Positions 37,741 to 45,990 of a stretch of 64,000 nucleotides of DNA are shown piece after piece. Every line of letters starts with the position of its first letter. The first letter of the stretch is position 1. The stretch comes from Fidelibacterota bacterium (lineage in GTDB: Bacteria > Marinisomatota > Marinisomatia > Marinisomatales > S15-B10), in the NCBI GenBank assembly GCA_002715465.1, contig PAYY01000001.1, positions 70,102 to 134,101 on the forward strand, read 5' to 3'. The notes beneath the pieces were generated by a model, which worked only from the letters and a program-made list of their open reading frames with translations, was not told the origin of the DNA and ran no database searches. Both the position numbers and the translations under genes were made by a program.

Positions 37741-38205
37741 CTAATTGAAATAAGTTTTCAAACTGAAAGAAAAATCGATAATATCCTGAAAGGTCATGTA
37801 AGCGGGACATTTTATAGGATGATACTCATAAGCACGGTTAACCGCATCCATTTGATCTTCTGAGTATCTCAATTTATATGCCAAACGGATTTTTGTGATC
37901 CTTAAAACATCATCCACCACTTCTATATATCCTTCAACATAAGCTGATAGCCTATCTGGAGCACTTTTTATTTTGCGCACATCCAGTGCGCTACCAAAGG
38001 TTCCAGTAAGTCAGCCAGTAGTGGCTGCTATGATATAATCCAGAGTAGCTGGATGCTCTTCATTTGGCTCCACTCAATAGAAGTTCTTTATATTTGTATG
38101 AATTCCAAAAATGGTAGGTTTATCAAAACCTTCTATGTACGCCCGACGAACCGTATTCTCATCACGATAAATCTTTATTTTGCTTGTATGAATATGCTTA
38201 GTCAT
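37741..38205 (-). CDS. OsmC-like protein with two in-frame UGA codons, putative selenoprotein
   Basis: From the ATG at 38205, which shares a base with the xdhC stop (TAATG), one frame runs 154 codons with only two interruptions, both UGA: codon 44 (38074-38076) and codon 65 (38011-38013). The text around the second is LDYIIAATTG-U-LTGTFGSAL. This is the helix that carries the peroxidatic Cys in OsmC/Ohr proteins, and the resolving Cys is present as C133 in HPIKCPAYMTF. Read through, the chain is a complete OsmC fold, which reduces peroxides in the cytoplasm. Each UGA is followed 19 bases later by a perfect 6-bp, 5-nt-loop hairpin. UGA is an ordinary stop in neighbours (for example moaA and radA). 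A pseudogene with two nonsense changes is the alternative. Conventional callers would report only the fragment 37741-37980. Confidence 0.7.
37975..37991 (-). promoter_or_regulatory. Candidate bacterial SECIS hairpin after the second UGA
   Basis: In the mRNA GCGCAC pairs perfectly with GUGCGC around the loop UGGAU. The stem begins 20 bases after UGA-65. The loop has G at its second and third positions, 27-28 bases from the UGA, inside the range I recall for bacterial SECIS elements (about 16-37). SelB recognition is inferred from geometry only. Confidence 0.55.
38038..38054 (-). promoter_or_regulatory. Candidate SECIS-like hairpin after the first UGA
   Basis: AUCCAG pairs perfectly with CUGGAU around the loop CUACU. 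It begins 20 bases after UGA-44, exactly the geometry of the hairpin after the second UGA. The loop lacks G, which is atypical for a bacterial SECIS and lowers confidence that this UGA is decoded as selenocysteine. Confidence 0.35.
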
Positions 38206-39017
38206 TATGATTTTTCTTTAGATAATTCTATAGATTTTATACTTCGAAGAGGATGGCCGGTTCCACCATTGCGATGCATTACAATCTCTGATATAATACT
38301 AAGTGCAATTTCTTCAGGGCTTTTTGCTTCTAAATCAAGACCAGCTGGTGCGTGGAAATTCTCCATATCTTTCTCAGAGATTCCATGATTTCGAAGATAA
38401 TCAGTTATTATTTGAGTTTTCTTCCTACTTGCTAATACGGCTACATATGGGATCTTTTTCTTGAGTGCCTGAAGGGAAATTTTGTCGTCATCCCTGTGGT
38501 GTGTCGCAAGAACAAAATAGTCAAGTTTGAAATCAATATCATCGATTTCTAAATGATTAGTAATTATTTCTGCATATGGGAATCGATCCGCTTCTTCTTC
38601 TGGTGTTTGTATAACTACTTTGAACTTAAGTGTATGAGCCAATTCTGATAGAACTTCTACCACATTTCCTGTGCCACGAATAAGAATAGTAGGTAGAACT
38701 AATTGAGGTTCAATAATTATTGACATATATCCTCCACAAGGGATTCCCATCCCCATTTCATCACTGTCTAAATTGATATTAACTATTTTTGGTTCTCCAT
38801 CAATGATGGCTTCCTTAACAGTGGCGGCTACGCGATTCTCAATGCAACCACCACCAATATAACCAATTATTCTATTTCCATTTTTATCATAAAGAACTTT
38901 ATCTCCAACTTTTCCTGAAGATGAACCATTTACCATGAAAACTGTAGCTATGGCATAATTTTCGTCCTTTTTTTCAAGATCTATAATCGTATTGAACAAA
39001 CCATTATGTTTTGACAT
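38205..39017 (-). CDS. XdhC/CoxI family molybdoenzyme maturation factor
   Basis: XdhC proteins bind the finished molybdenum cofactor and help sulfurate and insert it into xanthine-dehydrogenase-type hydroxylases. The 270-residue chain has the N-terminal domain (GSSSGKVGDKVLYD, GYIGGGCIEN, GMGIPCGGYMSIIIEP) and a Rossmann-like C-terminal domain (YFVLATHHRDDD, YVAVLASRKK). It lies between a MobA-like gene and the OsmC-like gene with which it overlaps by one base. No hydroxylase structural genes are in the window. Confidence 0.92.
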   Translation of the reverse strand: MSKHNGLFNTIIDLEKKDENYAIATVFMVNGSSSGKVGDKVLYDKNGNRIIGYIGGGCIENRVAATVKEAIIDGEPKIVNINLDSDEMGMGIPCGGYMSIIIEPQLVLPTILIRGTGNVVEVLSELAHTLKFKVVIQTPEEEADRFPYAEIITNHLEIDDIDFKLDYFVLATHHRDDDKISLQALKKKIPYVAVLASRKKTQIITDYLRNHGISEKDMENFHAPAGLDLEAKSPEEIALSIISEIVMHRNGGTGHPLRSIKSIELSKEKS

Positions 39018-39033
39018 TTAATATTTATTCCAT

Positions 39034-39621
39034 TTATTTATTTAATTTAAGATAATCTTCTCGCTCATCGCAATCAACTATCACTTCATTAGACTTTATG
39101 TCAATATGTAATGCATTGAATTTGTAGCGTTCAATAATTTTTTTACATCCTAGATCACCTTTGTTAGAAATGATATCAGCGAAGTATTTTTTTGGAAAAA
39201 TAACAGGGTTAGCTTGTTGGCCAGCATATAAGGGGTAGACTATCTTCTTACCATTTTCTAGTTTGAATGCATTGCTAAGTTGATTCAAAACTTTTACAGA
39301 AATGAATGGCATATCTCCAAGTACAATAATATTTCCATCAGCTTCTTCTATAATTGATGAAACCCCTACGGCTATTGACGAAGAAATACCATCCTTCCAT
39401 TTCTTATTATTTACTGTAGATAGATTGAGATCAGATAAAACACTTTCAATTTTCTCTTGTTCAAAGCCAGTAATAACCTTTACAGGATTGAATCTGGCTG
39501 AAATAATGGTTTTACAAATGTAACGAATCATTGGCTCTCCTCTAAAATTGAGCAAAAGTTTATTATCTTTTCCCATTCGAGTAGATTCACCAGCGGCTAA
39601 AATTGTTGCAGAAACTGTCAT
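39034..39621 (-). CDS. MobA-like molybdenum cofactor nucleotidyltransferase (MocA type)
   Basis: A 195-residue NTP transferase with ILAAGESTRMGKDNKLLL at the N-terminus and VLGDMPF for metal binding. The LLL after GKDNK and the pairing with xdhC favour the cytidylyltransferase MocA, which makes the MCD cofactor of xanthine-dehydrogenase/aldehyde-oxidoreductase enzymes, over the guanylyltransferase MobA. First gene of the minus-strand operon mobA-like, xdhC, osmC-like; 16 bases separate it from xdhC. Confidence 0.85.
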   Translation of the reverse strand: MTVSATILAAGESTRMGKDNKLLLNFRGEPMIRYICKTIISARFNPVKVITGFEQEKIESVLSDLNLSTVNNKKWKDGISSSIAVGVSSIIEEADGNIIVLGDMPFISVKVLNQLSNAFKLENGKKIVYPLYAGQQANPVIFPKKYFADIISNKGDLGCKKIIERYKFNALHIDIKSNEVIVDCDEREDYLKLNK

Positions 39622-40083
39622 TACTTACTTTTTTATGGTATTTAACTAATTAATGTAGAGAAAATAAAGTGATAACTAAATTTTCTTTATTAAAAAGTAT
39701 TTGTCAATATATGAAAATGAAATAAAACATATTGGTCAAAATAATTTATCCCTTTCCAAGTCAATGAGATGAATCTTAATTTTTGTTATATAGTTCGTGA
39801 ATAGAGGCTGAGAGTTTCCAAGTAGTCGTGATCATTTTAAATAAATTTTTCACTAAAATTTTATAAGCTATTATTATAATTAGATTTTTCAAAATCCATT
39901 TTTACTATTATTTAACTCATGAATGAGATTTAAATTCAAGTCATTCATTAATTGAATAAATATTACAAATTCAAATTGACAAACTAATAATTCTTGATTT
40001 CTGTGGCATTCTTGTTCAGATTCGTGGTTACAGGAAGAATAATCAATTATCATAAAAAAAGAGAATTGTTAAAATAAAGATAA
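39622..40083. other. Divergent intergenic region, 462 bases
   Basis: This AT-rich gap separates the divergent mobA-like operon and the VCBS lipoprotein gene, so it must hold promoters in both directions. A TTGACA at about 39977-39982 could be a -35 box for the rightward operon, but no convincing -10 box is spaced from it. I see no ORF, strong hairpin, repeat or tRNA in it. Confidence 0.5.
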
Positions 40084-42468
40084 ATGAAGATTCAATTATT
40101 AAATAATAAAAACAATAAATTATTATCTACTAATAAACAATGGGTTTTCTTTGGACCGATATGTTTAATTCTTGTTTTAAGTATTAGTTGTGAAGACCCA
40201 CTTGATTCTGTTGTCACTAAAAAGGATAAAAATGATCTTTTTGAATTGACACTAGAAAGTTCTAATCAAATTGTTACTTCTAAAGGTTCTCTTGATATAA
40301 TCGCTAAAATAGAACGATTACAAGATGGAATTGCTGATGTATCAAATAAAGTTCTTGGTGTATGGAATTTAATTTATAATGAACCTGATACACTTAATGC
40401 ACAAACTCTAGAAGTCAATTTTACTTTTAATGGGGATCAGACAGTTGTGAAAAAAGAAACTTTTCGCTTCGCTGAAGTTTTCTCAAAAATTGTAGGCAAA
40501 TGGAATATTATTTCAATTGCTGAAGACACAATTAATTCTAAAATTTTACAAATTCAATATGAATTTGATGATGATACAACTGTTACTATTGAAGAGACCC
40601 ATAAATTTGATGTATTGCAATTAGGATCTCAAGTACTCGGTGAATGGGAAGTGATAGAATCTAAAGTTGAAGGTTCAGCCATCAATATGCATGGGAAAAC
40701 TTTAAAGTACACTTTTTCTAATGATAGTAGTGTTACTTTTGAAAAAACAGAACCGGCTTTATCAGGAACCAATATTGGTTATTCTTCCATACCTGTTTTT
40801 GTTGACATCGATAAAGATGCTGATGCAGATCTATTTTTGGGAGTTCTTGATGGAACAGTTGGTTATTTTGAAAATGTAGGCACTACAATTAATCCCATCT
40901 TTTCTCAGAAAACAGGATCCAGTAACCCTCTCAATGATGTGGTTGTATCTGGGGGAGCTGCACCAGCATTTGCGGATTTTGATAGTGATGGTGATATGGA
41001 TGTTTTTATTGGTCAAGATGATGGGACGATTAACTATTTCAAAAATATCGGAACTAGTACTAACCCATCATTTTCTGAACAAACTGGAGCCAATAATCCA
41101 TTTAATAATGTACGTGACGGATATAATGCCGTACCCACTTTTGTTGATATTGATGATGATGGTGATATGGATGCATTCGTTGGAAGATTTGATGGTAAGG
41201 TTTACTATTATGAAAATGATGCTGGTACATTATCTCTGAAAGAAAATGATGCTGGCATAGCAAATCTTGTTGTCAATGCACATGCTGCACCGTCTTTTAT
41301 TGACTTAGACAAAGATGGTGATTTAGATGCTTTTGTAGGTGCTGGAGATGGGACTATAAAGCATTTTAGTAATACTGGAAATAGCACTGGTCATTCTTTC
41401 TCTCTAGAACAAACAGGAGAGAATAATCCTTTGGGGTTTGTTGATGTGGGTGCGAATGCTGTCCTTAATTTTCATGATATTGATAGTGATGGAGATTTTG
41501 ATCTTTTCATTGGTGAATATGATGGAAACACTAATTATTATAAAAATAATGGATCAGCGAAACTTGCTAATTTCCTTTTGGAAACAGAAAATTATGGAGC
41601 TCAACTTACTACTACTCGATCTGGTGGATGGAGTTATACTCATTCTAATAATAATTTAAAGATTGCATATTATGATACCATTGGTGGCTCTGAAGAATTA
41701 GGTCAAATAAACTTTGACAGCGACAGCTCACAAACCCCTTTAAATTCATTTATGTACTGGATTACAAATAAAAGAGAACTAATTTTGAAAAAGACAGCTC
41801 ATGTCACGGAATTTTCTGCACCTTCAGATTCAGTTGTTTCAAAATCAGGAGGATGGGAATATAATAAAGATTCTGAGAGTCTTACTGTTACAGTATATGG
41901 TGATAATGAATCTGGTATTGTGAAATTTGATTCAAAAGCCTCATCTGTGCCAATAGGCGCTTTTATGTATTGGGAGAGTAATACAAGAGGTGCAATAACT
42001 TTCGTGAAAACTGCGAATGTTTTCGGTGCTGAACAAACTCCTGATTCTGTTGTTACATCCGCTGGTGGATGGATATGGAATCCTGCAAATGGTAATCTTT
42101 CTACAACTATTGGTGGTAAAGAGCTAACAGGTACTGTTTCTTTTGAAACATTAGGTCCTGTTGTTCCTTTAGATGGATTTATGTATTGGACTACGGATCA
42201 AGAAGGTAGCTTAATATTCAAGAAAAAGTCTAATGTTAATGGAGGAGGTTCTTCTATGAAACTTGCTTTGGATGCAACAGATGGTACATTAGATATACAT
42301 CATGTTTCTTCTTCTAGTAATATTTCAGTTGTTTTACCAGACAGTGCAAAGTCTAAATTTCAAGTGGAAGGACTGTTTATACCTAAGTATGGTAAAAAAA
42401 GCGCTCTTATTTCGGCAAAATTTCAAGACCTTTTTGTAAAAATACCTATAACTATTGTTGATCGATAA
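40084..42468 (+). CDS. Modular VCBS/FG-GAP repeat lipoprotein
   Basis: A 794-residue protein with an N-terminal hydrophobic signal ending in SISC at Cys36, a plausible lipidation site. Three ~45-residue repeats follow at ~88-220, each starting like VLGVWNL, IVGKWNI or VLGEWEV. Next are five FG-GAP/VCBS-type repeats (~225-480) with calcium-loop patterns such as FDSDGDMDVFIGQDDGTINY. Then three ~75-residue repeats (~495-715) with GGWEYN...VPIGAFMYWES. The chain is probably displayed on the cell surface or in the periplasm and bound to calcium. It lies 6 bases before a secretin gene. The domain order is readable; the function is not. Confidence 0.82.
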   Translation: MKIQLLNNKNNKLLSTNKQWVFFGPICLILVLSISCEDPLDSVVTKKDKNDLFELTLESSNQIVTSKGSLDIIAKIERLQDGIADVSNKVLGVWNLIYNEPDTLNAQTLEVNFTFNGDQTVVKKETFRFAEVFSKIVGKWNIISIAEDTINSKILQIQYEFDDDTTVTIEETHKFDVLQLGSQVLGEWEVIESKVEGSAINMHGKTLKYTFSNDSSVTFEKTEPALSGTNIGYSSIPVFVDIDKDADADLFLGVLDGTVGYFENVGTTINPIFSQKTGSSNPLNDVVVSGGAAPAFADFDSDGDMDVFIGQDDGTINYFKNIGTSTNPSFSEQTGANNPFNNVRDGYNAVPTFVDIDDDGDMDAFVGRFDGKVYYYENDAGTLSLKENDAGIANLVVNAHAAPSFIDLDKDGDLDAFVGAGDGTIKHFSNTGNSTGHSFSLEQTGENNPLGFVDVGANAVLNFHDIDSDGDFDLFIGEYDGNTNYYKNNGSAKLANFLLETENYGAQLTTTRSGGWSYTHSNNNLKIAYYDTIGGSEELGQINFDSDSSQTPLNSFMYWITNKRELILKKTAHVTEFSAPSDSVVSKSGGWEYNKDSESLTVTVYGDNESGIVKFDSKASSVPIGAFMYWESNTRGAITFVKTANVFGAEQTPDSVVTSAGGWIWNPANGNLSTTIGGKELTGTVSFETLGPVVPLDGFMYWTTDQEGSLIFKKKSNVNGGGSSMKLALDATDGTLDIHHVSSSSNISVVLPDSAKSKFQVEGLFIPKYGKKSALISAKFQDLFVKIPITIVDR

Positions 42469-42474
42469 CGAGTT

Positions 42475-44535
42475 GTGAAAAAACAATTTAATTTACTAGC
42501 ATTAATACTGCTTCCTCTAATACTTCTAGGGCAATCCATGAGAGATTTGGAATACCAAGTTGTTAAACTAAGTTATGTTGAGGTAGATAGGGCATTGGCT
42601 ATACTTAAATCCATTGGTTATACAGTGGTTGAGTTTAAAGGTGGAAAAGGTGAACTATCTGGTGAGTATACTTTTTCGCCATCCGTAGGTGGAACTTTAA
42701 ATATTAAGGAGCTTCCCCAAAAAGATATTCTGCCCATAATAATAAAAGTACCAGACACAGAAACGGTAAGTCTTCTAACTCAAGAAAAAGGGAAGTCAGC
42801 TAAAGGGAAAAAAGCTGAATTAGGTCTTGATCTGGCTGGAATACCAATGCTTGGGACTACAGCTGGTTCTCCTCAACAGCAACTTCTTATTGGTTATAAT
42901 CCAAATAACTTTGAACCTGTTGCTAGACTACTTGACCTTCTAAATAACAAAATTGATATTCCTGCTGCTCAGATTCAGATTGAAGCTCTTGTTATTGAAA
43001 TGGATTCTGATAAGTTAAATTCGTTGGGTATTGATTTTGGTGCTTCTCAGGGAGGAATATCAGGTGATTTTCCTCCGCCTAATCCCCAAACTGGTTCATT
43101 GAACCCTTTTACTATTGTTTTTGATCGGACGGTTCTCGGAACTGCAACTGATTTTAACGCAAACCTTCAAGCATTAGTGAGTGCTAGTGCCGCTGAGATA
43201 CTATCACGACCATCTGTTTTAGTATTAGATGGTCGTCAAGCTAGAATTCAGGTTGGGCAACAGATTCCTATTGTAAAAACTACAAGTACCCAAACGGCTG
43301 TTTCAAAATCTGTTGACTATATACCTGTCGGAATAGTTCTTAATCTAAGACCTAGAGTTAGTGAAGATCAAACACGGATTACCATTCAAATTGAAACAAT
43401 TATTACTGAAACTGAAGAGAGAACTGGAGCACTGGCTGCAACCTCTGGTGTCCAAGAAGCCCCACTAATTAACAATCGGAAAGTTCAGTCATTTATTAGA
43501 GTCGCTAACAATACACCCTTTATTGTAGGGGGATTAATATCTAAAAAAAGGACTGATGTTAAGGGAGGTGTCCCATTTTTATCTGAGATTCCTATCCTTG
43601 GACGTCTTTTCTCTAGCTCTACTGTTGAGACACAAAGGAAAGAAGTTATTGTTGTTATAAAACCACATATAGTTTCAGAGGAAGGGAATAACTTCAGTCG
43701 TGTAATACCTCTTGATTCAGATATCTTTAATGCATTCGGTAATCAGCTTTTTCAAAATAGTTACAGAGTTCAAAATGCTGATGTTTACGATCTTAGTTTT
43801 ATTAATGAAAGTCCCGTTTTTAATCAGATGGTTACGGATATTTCTGCTGCAGCGGAGGAAAATAAAACACTTAAGGTTACGCAACCATTTCAAGGAATTC
43901 TTGAGGGTGCAATACCTGGCGAAGAGATTATTGTTAGAAGAATGATCTATGATATTATAGAGAAAACGGGTTACTACAAGTATATAAATCCAAATCAAGT
44001 GATCTTTTTCAAAGCAGCGCCTGATGATCCTGCCGGTTTTCGAGTCAATGGTCTAAAGGAATATGTTGAGAGAATAAAAAAAAATAATGCTTTAAAATTA
44101 AGTTATTCTGTTCTCCAAAAAGCATCAGTTGAAAAACCATTTGTGAGGCCTACTGCTGATTTGGAATATATTTCATTCACTAAGTCATTTAATTACAGGA
44201 GTGAGCTACAGAAAACAAATTTTCATGGTTCCACGCCTGAAGAAGATATTTTCACCATCATAGTTCAAAATAAGGATCATGAACGCCGTCTTTATGAAGT
44301 ATTAATTCTAAGAAGGTTATTAGAAATTAATCCTGATCTTAAACTAAACATTCGTGATTTCAGACCGGGCATGGAAATCTTATTCCCAGCTCCAGAAGTA
44401 TTAGAAAAAAATTTCCATGTTGTGGATCGTGACGTTGCTCGATATTTTTATGAAGTCAATAATTATTATGGGATGTTTGAGATGGAATTCAATCGAAAAA
44501 CTTCCACTGTTGGGCGTTTACTAGAAAATCGTTAA
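42475..44535 (+). CDS. Secretin (GspD/PilQ family) with long C-terminal extension
   Basis: Forms a multimeric outer-membrane channel. GTG start and signal peptide (hydrophobic core, ending near GQS). A short N-terminal domain region (~25-165) ends in PVARLLDLLNNKIDIP; then the secretin domain (~165-405) has QIQIEALVIEMDSDKLNSLG, AEILSRPSVLVLDGRQARI, VGQQIPIV and VPFLSEIPILGRLFSS. A ~280-residue C-terminal extension follows, unusual in size, with one LysM-like segment (EINPDLKLN...PGMEILFPAP). No other type II secretion or type IV pilus gene is near. Its neighbours suggest export or display of the adjacent calcium-binding proteins. Confidence 0.88.
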   Translation: MKKQFNLLALILLPLILLGQSMRDLEYQVVKLSYVEVDRALAILKSIGYTVVEFKGGKGELSGEYTFSPSVGGTLNIKELPQKDILPIIIKVPDTETVSLLTQEKGKSAKGKKAELGLDLAGIPMLGTTAGSPQQQLLIGYNPNNFEPVARLLDLLNNKIDIPAAQIQIEALVIEMDSDKLNSLGIDFGASQGGISGDFPPPNPQTGSLNPFTIVFDRTVLGTATDFNANLQALVSASAAEILSRPSVLVLDGRQARIQVGQQIPIVKTTSTQTAVSKSVDYIPVGIVLNLRPRVSEDQTRITIQIETIITETEERTGALAATSGVQEAPLINNRKVQSFIRVANNTPFIVGGLISKKRTDVKGGVPFLSEIPILGRLFSSSTVETQRKEVIVVIKPHIVSEEGNNFSRVIPLDSDIFNAFGNQLFQNSYRVQNADVYDLSFINESPVFNQMVTDISAAAEENKTLKVTQPFQGILEGAIPGEEIIVRRMIYDIIEKTGYYKYINPNQVIFFKAAPDDPAGFRVNGLKEYVERIKKNNALKLSYSVLQKASVEKPFVRPTADLEYISFTKSFNYRSELQKTNFHGSTPEEDIFTIIVQNKDHERRLYEVLILRRLLEINPDLKLNIRDFRPGMEILFPAPEVLEKNFHVVDRDVARYFYEVNNYYGMFEMEFNRKTSTVGRLLENR

Positions 44536-44634
44536 TGTGATACAAGTCATTGTTTTTGATATTTAATAATGCTACTTTTCAGGTAGTTCGAGGCTTTCTG
44601 CCTATATTCAAGAATAAATAAGAGGTATTAAATC

Positions 44635-45717
44635 ATGAGAATGATTAAGTCATTAGTAGTTTCTATGCTATTGTTAATGCTAAATCCTGCTGTTATTTAT
44701 GCAGATGGTCATGCTAGTCCAGCGGTTGAAGCTGCTATAGATGCTTTAAAAGATCATATAAATAATCATGTCGGTGAAGGGCAACTTGACGATCAAGATA
44801 AGGATGGTCTTAAAGCTTTCGCGAAAAGTTTAGAAGAGGCAGTCCGTGCGGAGCACCAAGAAGGTGGTTGTGAAAATTGTGCTGGCGATGTTATGACAGA
44901 AATTAGTGATTGGGCCAGTAATCTTGAGTGGTCAGATGGACAAGATCAGGGAGAATTCGTAATGGCTTTGATGGATCTATATTCGGATCTTGAAAATGCT
45001 ATTCATCAAGAAGAAAATGAAAGTCACCAAGCTGAGGGAGGACATCATGAAGATGGCCCTCATCATAATTGTGATGAAGGTTACTGGTGGTGTGCACTTT
45101 GTGAAGAGTGTATTCCTGAAGAAGATGGAAATTCTCACCATGCTGAAATGCATGAAGGTGAACCTCATGAAGGGTCGGGCCCATCTTTCGCAGATGTTGA
45201 CGCTAATCAAGATGGTGTGATAAGCTATGAGGAAGCTTCAGAAGCTTTTGGCCATGAAGATGACTTTGAAGAAAAGTTTGCAGAAGTTGATTCAGATGGT
45301 GATGGTGAATTAACCCCAGAAGAGTTCCACGCAGCATCACCTCCTGAAGGTGGAGCTCCAGTTATCCATGTATTTGATCATATTGATGGTGATGGAAATG
45401 GTGAGCTAGATGAAAATGAAGCTCTTACAGCTTATCCAGATTCAGATCAAGAAGAATTTGAAATGATTTCTGGTGGAGATGGATCTATAGATAGAATAGA
45501 GTATTACAATAGAGTAACAGAGGGTATGAAAGACTTTCAAGATGAAGGTGCTCAGCCTATATCAAGTTGGGGTGATTGGACGCTCCATAATTGTGCTGCA
45601 TTATGTGCTGGTTTAGAAAGTATACCTGATGAAAATGATGATGCAGTTAGTGTTGAACAAGGTCAAGAGAATGGATGCCCATGTGCTCAAACTGGTCCAC
45701 CACCTAATGACTATTAA
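44635..45717 (+). CDS. Secreted EF-hand protein, acidic and His-rich
   Basis: A signal peptide ending near YADGHA is followed by a 360-residue acidic chain. Three clear EF-hand loops are visible: VDANQDGVISYEE (~187-199), VDSDGDGELTPEE (~217-229) and IDGDGNGELDENE (~250-262); a fourth (SGGDGSIDRIEYY) is partial. Between the signal and the EF hands lie CENC (~79-82), a His/Glu-rich stretch and CDEGYWWCALCEEC (~146-159), which could bind metal or form disulfides, and two further Cys pairs near the end. It follows the secretin by 99 bases and ends at a strong terminator. It is a candidate cargo of that secretin, by position. Confidence 0.8.
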   Translation: MRMIKSLVVSMLLLMLNPAVIYADGHASPAVEAAIDALKDHINNHVGEGQLDDQDKDGLKAFAKSLEEAVRAEHQEGGCENCAGDVMTEISDWASNLEWSDGQDQGEFVMALMDLYSDLENAIHQEENESHQAEGGHHEDGPHHNCDEGYWWCALCEECIPEEDGNSHHAEMHEGEPHEGSGPSFADVDANQDGVISYEEASEAFGHEDDFEEKFAEVDSDGDGELTPEEFHAASPPEGGAPVIHVFDHIDGDGNGELDENEALTAYPDSDQEEFEMISGGDGSIDRIEYYNRVTEGMKDFQDEGAQPISSWGDWTLHNCAALCAGLESIPDENDDAVSVEQGQENGCPCAQTGPPPNDY

Positions 45718-45744
45718 TCATTTTTAATTAATTGTAAGTCCATT

Positions 45745-45773
45745 AAAACCCCCGTTTCGACGGGGGTTTTTTT
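45745..45773 (+). terminator. Rho-independent terminator
   Basis: AAAACCCCCG pairs with CGGGGGTTTT around the loop TTTCGA, followed by more T. It is 27 bases after the EF-hand stop and closes the lipoprotein-secretin-EF-hand operon. The A-rich 5' arm would let it work in both directions. Confidence 0.93.
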
Positions 45774-45836
45774 ATAAAAAAATTTGGAACTTTTCAATTT
45801 TGATTTTGTAGAATAATTAAATATGATAAAATTTAT

Positions 45837-45918
45837 ACGTAGCTGATCCCCTAAAAATGTCCCCTTTGCTACGTTAGGGCCGTGATGAAAGTCACGGCCC
45901 TCCTACTTTTGACGGAGG
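45837..45918 (+). ncRNA. GC-rich tandem-hairpin element, candidate structured RNA
   Basis: In an otherwise AT-rich gap, ACGTAGC (45837-45843) pairs with GCTACGT (45868-45874) around a 24-base loop with two CCCC tracts. AGGGCCGTGA (45876-45885) pairs with TCACGGCCCT (45892-45901). CCTCC (45899-45903) could instead pair with GGAGG (45914-45918), which would break the end of the second hairpin. Alternative pairing of this kind is seen in leaders and attenuators. It could be the 5' untranslated region of the gene at 45991, a small RNA, or a double terminator without a U tract. No known family is recognised. Confidence 0.45.
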
Positions 45919-45990
45919 TATTTTCAATTCTAATAAATTATAAATTAATTGTTATTAACATGTAATTTTAGGTTAGAATCCTAAGTTTAT

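Noticed and set aside
37741..37980. Stand-alone 79-residue gene on the minus strand
   Set aside because: It is only the part of the OsmC-like frame after the second UGA; homology, frame and coupling to xdhC extend to 38205.
37741..38205. UGA read as tryptophan
   Set aside because: UGA ends radA, moaA, sfsA and other genes at their normal family length, so it is a stop codon in this genome.
40831..41659. Repetitive DNA or CRISPR-like array in the VCBS gene
   Set aside because: The periodicity is at protein level (calcium-loop repeats) with diverged DNA and no repeat-spacer pattern.
45914..45918. GGAGG as a ribosome-binding site
   Set aside because: No start codon with an open frame follows within a useful distance; the next gene starts over 70 bases away.
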